A stretch of 42,372 nucleotides of DNA, taken from positions 1 to 42,372 of the forward strand of contig JARXKK010000012.1 in the NCBI GenBank assembly GCA_030278895.1, written 5' to 3'. The translations under genes were made by a program, and so were the position numbers. This DNA is from Acidobacteriota bacterium (GTDB taxonomy: Bacteria; Acidobacteriota; Thermoanaerobaculia; UBA5066). This document shows, piece after piece, positions 9,014 through 15,507 of the stretch (within the stretch, counting starts at the first letter, position 1; every line of letters begins with the position of its first letter). Under the pieces are notes generated by a model. That model saw nothing but the letters and a program-made list of their open reading frames with translations. It had not been told where the DNA came from and ran no database searches.

Positions 9014-9195
9014 AGCTCTCGAAACGCCCGATGGTCCTCTTCTCCCTCTTCCTCGCGGGTGGCGATTTCTGAGCCACAAAGGCTTCGAAAGAGAACACGG
9101 CCGAGACGCGGCGCATTTCGCAGTTCGAGAACGAAGAAGTCAAAATGTGAAGGACGGGGGTTGCGGGCGAATCAGAGAGGGACCTACATTGCAGG
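9010..9195 (+). pseudogene. decayed secreted cupin-like protein
   Basis: An ATG at 9010 overlaps the previous stop (ATGA) and opens with a signal-peptide-like start (MKLSKRPMVLFSLFLAGG). The frame is broken by TGA at 9070. The same frame then continues with ATKASKENTAETRRIS and QFENEEVKM until a second TGA at 9148, where small cupin proteins usually carry Trp (FENERVRVWR-type motif). Beyond it, a shifted frame reads NQRGTYIAG, similar to the PNQ step after that motif. I read this as the front of a periplasmic cupin gene killed by nonsense changes and a frameshift, with the rest lost. The family is inferred from short motifs only. Confidence 0.5.
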
Positions 9196-10119
9196 ATGAT
9201 GCGTCTCTTCGTCTCTCGTGTATTCCTTCTGCCCCTCCTCGCCGTCACCCTTCCTCTCGTCGCGACGACGTACGCAGTCCATCCGAGCGGTTCGGCACCG
9301 TCGGGGGTCGCCATCCAAACTCTTCTTGGCGAGACGGACGTCGGTGAGAAGTACTGCAACGACGCTCGCTGCATCGTGCTCGCCGATTCGACCGTTCAGC
9401 TCGCTAACCTGAACGATATCGTGGCGCAGGGTTTCCTATACGCTGAACCCCTTCCCCTGGCAAGGAAGGTGCTCTTCTCGCGCGCCACGTGGGATGCGGA
9501 CGCCCGGACGTGGGACCACGATTTCCCGGGAATGAACGAGGTCCCGGCCGGCCCTGATGCGACGTTTGTGGTCGTCTTCAAGAGTTTCCTGGAATACGAA
9601 TGGGTCGCCCGGCTCCAGTACGAGGGATTCACAGTCTGCGAGCCGCTACCGCTGATGGCCTACCTCGTCTATGGCCGGCGCGACCGGCTTCTCGCCTTCG
9701 CTTCATCGGCTCCTCACATTCGAGGCGTTCTCGAGCTTCCGGCAGGCATCAAGCGCTTCGGCATCGACACGCTGCCGCCGGGCGACAACGGAAGCTCCCG
9801 TTCCACACTTGTCGCGATCGTCAACATCTCAGGAAGCGAAGTCAAACGCCGAATGAGGGAACGGCATTCCGGCTCACTGCCTCCCCTCGGCTACCAGTTA
9901 GGCAACATCAACGCCTACGAGGAGCGGCTGACACGGGACGAGGCGCTCGAATGGAGCCGGCTTCCCGAGATCGTCACGATCACACGGAACAACGAGGGTG
10001 GCGGCCCGAGCGACGGAGCCCCGGGCTCCGTGCAGGGCGTGCCCGCCCTCCCCGTTTCGGCTCTCGCAATTCTGGCTTGCGGGCTGGGCCTGATCGGGGC
10101 CCTCGCGCTGAGAAGATGA
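9196..10119 (+). CDS. secreted protein resembling a subtilase propeptide, with C-terminal sorting anchor
   Basis: 307 residues with no protease domain. There is a signal peptide (MMRLFVSRVFLLPLLAVTL...). Two halves each resemble the N-terminal prodomains of secreted S8 proteases: one around VVVFKSFLEYEWVARLQYEG to the PHIRGVLELPAGIKRFG area, and one around LVAIVNISGSEVKRRM to LEWSRLPEIVTITRNNE. A Gly/Ser linker leads to a C-terminal tripartite tail, VPALPVSALAILACG then a hydrophobic stretch and LRR, like VPxLP/IPTL-type sorting signals. Catalytic Asp/His/Ser motifs are absent. Base use is less GC-rich, with codons such as cta and tta rare in its neighbours. It may be a protease inhibitor or an orphan propeptide. 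Function unknown. Confidence 0.7.
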   Translation: MMRLFVSRVFLLPLLAVTLPLVATTYAVHPSGSAPSGVAIQTLLGETDVGEKYCNDARCIVLADSTVQLANLNDIVAQGFLYAEPLPLARKVLFSRATWDADARTWDHDFPGMNEVPAGPDATFVVVFKSFLEYEWVARLQYEGFTVCEPLPLMAYLVYGRRDRLLAFASSAPHIRGVLELPAGIKRFGIDTLPPGDNGSSRSTLVAIVNISGSEVKRRMRERHSGSLPPLGYQLGNINAYEERLTRDEALEWSRLPEIVTITRNNEGGGPSDGAPGSVQGVPALPVSALAILACGLGLIGALALRR

Positions 10120-10143
10120 CGCCGTCGCGCCGACTCCGCTGCG

Positions 10144-11628
10144 TCAGCGCGTCAGTCTGAACGTTCGCGCGAAACCGTCCGTCGCGTCCGTGACGGTCAC
10201 GGTGACGGCGCCTTCGCTCCCGAGCGCGTACGTCTCGGCGATTTCGGGGCCGCCTTCCCGCCGCTGAATGCGCGCAGACGAGAGGTCCGCGGCGCGGAGG
10301 CCGGGCTCGAACGGGAAGAAGGCCTCGTCCCACGGTGTGACGTCGCCGTCGGGCCGCGTGTCCTTGAGGCGCGAGCACTCGAGAAACCGGAAGTGGCCGA
10401 CGTCGTGCGCGGCGCGGTACCGGCGGGTCACGACGACGGGCGGCGCGCCCGGCGCGGGCACAGGCGTCCCCTTCTCGAAGATCGTGTCGAACACGACGTC
10501 CTGCCCCGCGCCGCCCTCGCGGAAGACGCCGAAATGCCGCGAGAGGCGTTCCTCCAGCCCGTAGCCGCCTTCCCGGTCGAGCCAGACGGCCAGCCCCATC
10601 GCGGTCGCCGCGAAAGGGTGCGGCGAGCGGCGGACGCGCTTGTCGCCGAAGCGCTCTTTCAGGAGGCGCGGCACGAGCGGGAAGAGACCTCCCCCGCCGA
10701 CGACGTACAGCGACGCGACGTCGGCCCAGGTCACACCCTCCGCCTCGTCGACAAGCTCCTCGACGGCCTCGAGCGTGCGCGCGATGAGCCGGGCGCAGGC
10801 CTCGTGAACGTCCTCGACGGGGAGGACGAGCGGCTCGCGGTCGAGAGCCGCGAGGTCGACCATGAACCGGCGCGAGTTCGGCGAGAGGGCCTCCTTGACC
10901 CGAACACATTCCTCGAGGACGAGAGCGCGCGCGGCCGCATCGGAATCCCGCGCGCCCGCCTTCTCGAGGACGAGCGCGAGGATCGCCTCGTCGAAGTCGT
11001 CTCCCCCCAGCCGCCGCACGCCGTTCGTCGCGAGCACCTCGTTCGTCTTTCCCGTCATGCGCAGCAGCGAGGCGTCGAACGTGCCGCCGCCGAGGTCGTA
11101 AACGACGAGATGCTCGCGCCGCCCGTCGCGCCGATTTCGGTGCGCGTACTCGAAGCCCGCCGCCGAGGGCTCGTTGAGGAGGGCCTCCACCGTGAAGCCG
11201 CCGGCCTTGAACGCCTCGAGCGTGAGAAACCGCTGCGCCGTCGAGGCATTCGCGGGGACGGAGACGGCCGCCGTGATCGAGTCGTTCGCGGCGATGCCGG
11301 CGTTCGAGCGCTCGACGAGCTCGCGGTGGAGCGCGGAGAAGAAGCCCTCCAGAAGAGCGCCGATCGCGAAACGCCGGGAGCCGACGGTGACCTCCGTGCC
11401 GGGGCCGGCGTCGTTCAGGAGGCGCTTGAGGGACGGGAGGAGAGTCCAGCCCGGTTCGTACCGGACCGCCGCGGCGTCCCAGCCCCAGCGAAGCGTCCCC
11501 GAAGAATCGTGCGCCGCGACAAGGGACGGCACGAAGTCACCGCCTTCGAAGGAGACGACGGGGTAGTTCCCGCGGTCCACGAGAGCGACGACCGTGTGCG
11601 TCGTGCCGAAGTCGATGCCGATCCTCAT
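10144..11628 (-). CDS. short Hsp70-family (DnaK-like) protein
   Basis: 494 residues with the Hsp70 nucleotide-binding fold: phosphate 1 IGIDFGTTHTVV at the N-terminus, VYDLGGGTFDASLL for phosphate 2, and an adenosine motif VVGGGGLFPLVPRLL. The region after about residue 360 is beta-rich and poorly conserved, and the alpha-helical lid of DnaK (638 residues) is missing. It therefore belongs to the divergent, lidless Hsp70 relatives of unknown client range, not to DnaK itself. It starts 27 bp after the dihaem cytochrome c gene on the same strand, so may be the last gene of the oxidase operon. The 3' end faces the preceding gene across 24 bp without a terminator. Confidence 0.87.
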   Translation of the reverse strand: MRIGIDFGTTHTVVALVDRGNYPVVSFEGGDFVPSLVAAHDSSGTLRWGWDAAAVRYEPGWTLLPSLKRLLNDAGPGTEVTVGSRRFAIGALLEGFFSALHRELVERSNAGIAANDSITAAVSVPANASTAQRFLTLEAFKAGGFTVEALLNEPSAAGFEYAHRNRRDGRREHLVVYDLGGGTFDASLLRMTGKTNEVLATNGVRRLGGDDFDEAILALVLEKAGARDSDAAARALVLEECVRVKEALSPNSRRFMVDLAALDREPLVLPVEDVHEACARLIARTLEAVEELVDEAEGVTWADVASLYVVGGGGLFPLVPRLLKERFGDKRVRRSPHPFAATAMGLAVWLDREGGYGLEERLSRHFGVFREGGAGQDVVFDTIFEKGTPVPAPGAPPVVVTRRYRAAHDVGHFRFLECSRLKDTRPDGDVTPWDEAFFPFEPGLRAADLSSARIQRREGGPEIAETYALGSEGAVTVTVTDATDGFARTFRLTR

Positions 11629-11655
11629 GGGCGGATGTTACGGGGAGCCGAAGGG

Positions 11656-12354
11656 TTATTTCTTCTCTTGAGCGGCGGCCGTGGCCGGCTTCTTTTCCGC
11701 GCCCGCGTAGTACGCCGCGAGAGAGGCGATCTCGTCGTCGGTCAGCTTCTTCGAAATGTCGCGCATCACGCGGTAGACGTCGTTGCCCCGCTCGCCCGAA
11801 CGGAACGTCGTCAGCTGGTACGAGAGATCGACCTCCTTCTGATTCCGGAGGCCGGGCATCCCGTAGAAGCCGGGGTTCCCTTCGCCCCGGCGCCCGTGGC
11901 AAGCGTCGCAGGCGGGAATGAGGCGGGTGCCGTCCCCGAGGGCGACGAGCGCCGAGATCGCGGCATCCGGGCGCCGCCCGGACCCGGCGCCACGCGACGG
12001 TTTCTGCGCCGCATAGAACGCGGCGAGGTCGGCCATGTCGCGATCCGAAAGCGGGGCAGCGGATTCGCTCATCATCGAGCTCGCGCGCGACTTGCTCTTG
12101 TAGTCCTGAAGCTGCTTGAAGATGTAGAACCGCTCCTGGCCCGCGAGGTTCGGAACGTCCGGCGTGTCCGTGTCGCCCGTCTCCCCGTGACATCCGGAAC
12201 AGTCGCCGTGGAGGGTCTGACCCTTCTTGGAGTCGCCGCCTCTCACGAGCTTCACGGTGTCGAGCGTCCACGCCACATGCGACGAGGGGCCGCCCGCGAG
12301 CGGCGCGGAGAGGGCCGCCAGCACGACGGCGATGACGGCCGTCCGGCGGTTCAC
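11656..12354 (-). CDS. dihaem cytochrome c (c4-like)
   Basis: 232 residues from a GTG start that overlaps the subunit I stop (GTGA, 12351-12354). A signal peptide (VNRRTAVIAVVLAALSAPLAG) sends it to the periplasm. Two haem c attachment motifs are present: CSGCH at residues 52-56 and CDACH at 149-153, each followed by a class I cytochrome domain with candidate Met ligands (SSMMSES; FYGMPGLR). Duplicated domains of this size are typical of cytochrome c4 and related donors. Position directly after the oxidase genes suggests it is the electron donor to the oxidase or one of its subunits. The tail ends in a Lys/Ala-rich segment. Confidence 0.9.
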   Translation of the reverse strand: MNRRTAVIAVVLAALSAPLAGGPSSHVAWTLDTVKLVRGGDSKKGQTLHGDCSGCHGETGDTDTPDVPNLAGQERFYIFKQLQDYKSKSRASSMMSESAAPLSDRDMADLAAFYAAQKPSRGAGSGRRPDAAISALVALGDGTRLIPACDACHGRRGEGNPGFYGMPGLRNQKEVDLSYQLTTFRSGERGNDVYRVMRDISKKLTDDEIASLAAYYAGAEKKPATAAAQEKK

Positions 12355-13991
12355 TTCACACCCCAGACGAGCGTCTTGTGGACGTCCATGAAGAAGAACT
12401 GTCCGATCGGATACGCCCACGCCATCGCCATGAGGACCACGAGGAGCCAGTTCCAGGTGGTGAACCCGTTCAGCAGGGCCGGCACGCTCACGACCGGCTC
12501 CATGGTCTCGGCATAGACCATCTCGCGATCAGCCGCGGCGTTCCGGTTGCGATGCGTGAGGAGGAGATTCGCCACGAACATCAGGCCCGACAGGACGAGC
12601 ATCGTGCCGCCGACGAGCATCGCGAGACTGTATGGGCGCCACCGCGCGACGATCTGGGGATCGAACGGAGCCCAGGCGATGCGCCGCGGCATCCAGAGAA
12701 TTCCGAGGTAGTGCCACGGAAGGGTGAGCGCGAGCATGCCCGAGAACCAGAGCCAGAGCTGCGCCGCTGCCATGCGGCGCGAGTACAGCGCGCGGCCGGT
12801 CAGCCGGGGCCACAGGTAATAGGCGATCGCGAAGTAGACCGTCACGGCCGTCCCGCCGAAAATCAGGTGGAAGTGAGCCGTGATCCACTGCGTGTTGTGG
12901 ACCATGGCGTCCATCGCGTACGAGGCGTTGACGAGGCCGCCGAATCCTCCGGGCAGGAGCGTCACGACCGCGAGGATGCCGCCGAGAGCGACGGGCTCGC
13001 CCCACGGGAGCGTGCGGATCCACCCGAAGAGGTTCCTGCCCCCGCGCAACCGGCCCGCCGTTTCGAGCGAGGCGGTTACCGTGAAACCCGTCAGGAGCGT
13101 CGGAAGCGCGACGAGGAACGTGCCAAGGGCGTGCGCGAGCTTCCAGCCCGCCGCCTGCTCCGGATCGACGAACACGTGGTGCAGCCCGATCGGGAGGCTG
13201 AAGACGAGGAGCATCACGAACACGATCCGCCCCATCTCGTCGGAGAAGAGGTATCCGCCGGCGGCCTTCGGGACGATCGTGTAGAGCCCGACGTAGGCGG
13301 GAATCAGCCAGAAGTAGACGATCGGGTGGAGGGTCCACGCGAAGAGCGCCCGCGCGAGGCCGACGTCGATCGTCTGCGTCAGCCCGATCGAGGCCGGGAG
13401 GAGCTGGAACACGACCTCGACGACGACGCCGACCATCGTCCATGCCCACAGGATCGCGCAGCTCGCCATGCCGAATTGCGAGAGCGGAATGGGGCGGCCC
13501 GGGTTCTCTTTCTTCCACCGGACCTGCATCGCGAGCGTGATCACGATCCACGGGATCGAGCCGACGAGGAGAAGCGCCGCTCCCGCATAGAAGGTCCAGT
13601 GCGCGATTTGCGGAGGGTAGAACGTGTAGAGCACGCTGGCGTTGCCCGAGACGATCGAGAGCGCGGCGACGACGGTTCCGAGCAGCATGGTCCCGAAACC
13701 GATCCACGCGAGACGAGGCCACCTCACCGCGCGCCCGAGGCTCGTGGCGGTCACGAAATAGCCGAAGCCGACGATGAAGAAGGTCGTCAGGACGAACGCC
13801 TCGACCACGCCGTGCAGCGTCATGGAACCGTAGTAGGTCCGGGCGGAGGCCGGAACCATGCCCGCGCGCTCGAGGAGCTGATAGAGGCCCAGGAGGGTGC
13901 CCACCGCGAAGAGCGAGAAGGCGACCCACATGTGCGCGAGAGCGAGAGTGTCGGGCCGCCGGAAATCCCCCGGAGACGTCGCCGCGCTCAT
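12351..13991 (-). CDS. ba3-type cytochrome c oxidase subunit I
   Basis: Haem-copper oxidase catalytic subunit, 546 residues with about 13 membrane segments. The low-spin haem His lies in YGSMTLHGVVEAF. The CuB site shows WTLHPIVYFWLIPAYVGLY, including the His/Tyr expected for the cross-linked pair, plus LHHVF. The haem-ligand pair is in QWITAHFHLIFGG. The HPxVYFWLxPAY form and the lack of the classical D-channel motif fit the B family (ba3). It reduces O2 to water and pumps protons across the inner membrane. The ATG is chosen because it overlaps the subunit II stop (ATGA, 13988-13991). A longer upstream open frame would run through subunit II and is rejected. Confidence 0.95.
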   Translation of the reverse strand: MSAATSPGDFRRPDTLALAHMWVAFSLFAVGTLLGLYQLLERAGMVPASARTYYGSMTLHGVVEAFVLTTFFIVGFGYFVTATSLGRAVRWPRLAWIGFGTMLLGTVVAALSIVSGNASVLYTFYPPQIAHWTFYAGAALLLVGSIPWIVITLAMQVRWKKENPGRPIPLSQFGMASCAILWAWTMVGVVVEVVFQLLPASIGLTQTIDVGLARALFAWTLHPIVYFWLIPAYVGLYTIVPKAAGGYLFSDEMGRIVFVMLLVFSLPIGLHHVFVDPEQAAGWKLAHALGTFLVALPTLLTGFTVTASLETAGRLRGGRNLFGWIRTLPWGEPVALGGILAVVTLLPGGFGGLVNASYAMDAMVHNTQWITAHFHLIFGGTAVTVYFAIAYYLWPRLTGRALYSRRMAAAQLWLWFSGMLALTLPWHYLGILWMPRRIAWAPFDPQIVARWRPYSLAMLVGGTMLVLSGLMFVANLLLTHRNRNAAADREMVYAETMEPVVSVPALLNGFTTWNWLLVVLMAMAWAYPIGQFFFMDVHKTLVWGVK

Positions 13992-14506
13992 TTCGGGGTC
14001 ACGATCACGCGGCCCCACATGGACTGGTGGCCGAGGCCGCAAAACTCGTTGCAGAAGAGGGGAACGGTCACGCTGCCGTCCGCGTTTCGAACGCCGATCC
14101 TCGCGACGGACGCAAAGTCGATCGTCGTTCGGACCTGGGAGACGTAGCCGGGAACGACCTGGGTCCCGATGTTCGTGCCGGCGACGTGAAGGCCGTGGAC
14201 GACGTCCGGGGTGGCGACCCTGAGGACGATCGGGACGCCGGCCGGCACCGTGATCTCGTGCGGCACGACCATGAACCGGGCCATGACGACGCGCGCGACG
14301 ACCGTTCCGTCCTTCTCGCGCTTCACGCCGAGGTTCTCCTCCGAAAACTCCGGCGTCAGGTGCAGGCGCGTCGAATCGATCGCCTCCACATTGCTCGGCG
14401 GATGGATGCTCATCGCCACGGCGGTGTAGACGATCAGGCCCCCGAGCGTCCCCACGAGGAGGAGCGAGATTGCGGCCCAGCGCTTCTCGAGCGGATGAAT
14501 GTGCAC
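13988..14506 (-). CDS. cytochrome c oxidase subunit II (CuA)
   Basis: 172 residues, the short ba3-type form with a single N-terminal membrane anchor (about residues 10-32) and a periplasmic cupredoxin domain. The binuclear CuA site is complete: a distal His in VVHGLHVAG and CNEFCGLGHQSM, with Cys152, Cys156, His160 and Met163. It accepts electrons from cytochrome c and passes them to subunit I. It starts with GTG, 12 bp after the small-subunit stop, with GGAAGGG as a likely ribosome-binding site, and its stop overlaps the start of subunit I. Confidence 0.95.
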   Translation of the reverse strand: MHIHPLEKRWAAISLLLVGTLGGLIVYTAVAMSIHPPSNVEAIDSTRLHLTPEFSEENLGVKREKDGTVVARVVMARFMVVPHEITVPAGVPIVLRVATPDVVHGLHVAGTNIGTQVVPGYVSQVRTTIDFASVARIGVRNADGSVTVPLFCNEFCGLGHQSMWGRVIVTPK

Positions 14507-14518
14507 GCCCGCCCTTCC

Positions 14519-14668
14519 CTAACGCACCGGCCCGTGGCCGAGGAAGTGGCCGAAGTAGAAGACCGCCCATCCCACGGCGAGGAGAGCGGCGACGACGAGC
14601 ATCAGGACGTACGTTCCCCGGGGAGCATCCGCAAGGAGCGCCTTCTCTTCCGGAGTGGGTGGCGGCAT
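14519..14668 (-). CDS. small single-helix subunit of the ba3-type oxidase
   Basis: A 49-residue open frame directly upstream of subunit II on the same strand. It starts MPPPTPEEKALLADAPRG and has one hydrophobic helix (TYVLMLVVAALLAVGWAVFY) before a His-rich end (FGHFLGHGPVR). Size, single helix and position match the small third subunit (subunit IIa) of ba3 oxidases, but short membrane peptides carry little sequence signal, so the match rests mainly on context. It is the first gene of the oxidase operon, divergent from the TauE-type gene. Confidence 0.72.
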   Translation of the reverse strand: MPPPTPEEKALLADAPRGTYVLMLVVAALLAVGWAVFYFGHFLGHGPVR

Positions 14669-14744
14669 TGGCGGGCTTCTACCACAGGAACCGGCATCGT
14701 CGCCAGCCTCCCTTGACTCCTGCCGGCGAACCGCCCGCCCGGGA

Positions 14745-14774
14745 TTGACGCGTCCCGAGATCGGGAAAGAGAAT
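14745..14774 (+). promoter_or_regulatory. candidate sigma70-type promoter of the TauE-type gene
   Basis: TTGACG (14745-14750) is followed after 18 bases by GAGAAT (14769-14774). Transcription would begin about 5 bases before the GTG at 14785, giving an almost leaderless mRNA. This agrees with the absence of a clear ribosome-binding site there. The -10 match is only 4 of 6. No equally good promoter was found for the divergent oxidase operon in the 116-bp gap. Confidence 0.3.
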
Positions 14775-14784
14775 CCGTGCGAAG

Positions 14785-15507
14785 GTGTCCGCTCTCCTCG
14801 CTACCGCGTTCCTGATCGGTCTCGCGGGCGGAGTGCACTGCGTGGCGATGTGCGGCGGGATCGTCTCGGCCCTGAATCTTCGGACTGGACCGCTGCCCTC
14901 TCACGCCGACGGGTCCTTCGCCGCTTTCACCCGGCAGCTCGGGTACAGCCTCGGCCGCGTCACGAGCTATGCGCTGGCCGGCGCCCTCGCGGGTGGGGCA
15001 GGTGGAATGGGTTTGCTGTTTCAAAACGTCCTCCCCGCCCAGGTCGTCCTCCTCGTCGTGGCGAACGGCCTGATCGTCCTTCTCGGGCTTTATCTCGCGG
15101 GCATCGGCACCGCCGTCCTGTCGCTCGAGCGAGCCGGAAGCTTCGTCTTCGCGACCCTGAAGCGCCTCGGCGCGCGCCTCACGCCGGCCAGCACCGGCGC
15201 GCGCGCCGTTGGGGTCGGTCTCGCCTGGGGGTTTCTCCCATGCGGCCTCGTCTACAGCGTGCTCGCGATGGCGCTCGTCTCGGGCAGCGCGCCGAGGGGC
15301 GCTGCCGTGATGGCGGCTTTCGGCCTCGGAACGCTGCCCAACCTCCTCGTGGCCGGCGCTCTCGTTCACCGGCTCCAGAGCTTCATGCGCGTCCCCAGGA
15401 CCCGCCTCCTGGCCGGGCTCGCCGTGGTCGTGCTGGGCCTCGTGGGACTGGCGCGAATCCCGGGCCTACCGGACCAGATCCGGAACGGGCTGCATTGTCT
15501 TCACTGA
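14785..15507 (+). CDS. TauE/SafE-like membrane protein, oxidase-assembly type
   Basis: 240 residues, about six membrane helices. Conserved Cys motifs lie in the first helix (GGVHCVAMCGG) and the fourth (WGFLPCGLVYS), and the C-terminus ends GLHCLH. These are features of the sulfite-exporter TauE/SafE (DsbD-like) group that accompanies copper ATPases in cytochrome oxidase assembly clusters. It probably handles copper or thiol redox at the inner membrane for the neighbouring ba3 oxidase, by context only. It starts with GTG. Its 3' end overlaps the oppositely oriented copper ATPase by 42 bp. Confidence 0.82.
   Translation: MSALLATAFLIGLAGGVHCVAMCGGIVSALNLRTGPLPSHADGSFAAFTRQLGYSLGRVTSYALAGALAGGAGGMGLLFQNVLPAQVVLLVVANGLIVLLGLYLAGIGTAVLSLERAGSFVFATLKRLGARLTPASTGARAVGVGLAWGFLPCGLVYSVLAMALVSGSAPRGAAVMAAFGLGTLPNLLVAGALVHRLQSFMRVPRTRLLAGLAVVVLGLVGLARIPGLPDQIRNGLHCLH

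Noticed and set aside
10118-10153. Possible terminator hairpin between the propeptide-like gene and hsp70 (TGACGC/GCGTCA, CGCTG/CAGCG)
   Set aside because: Short arms and no T-run on either strand; not better than chance in such GC-rich DNA.
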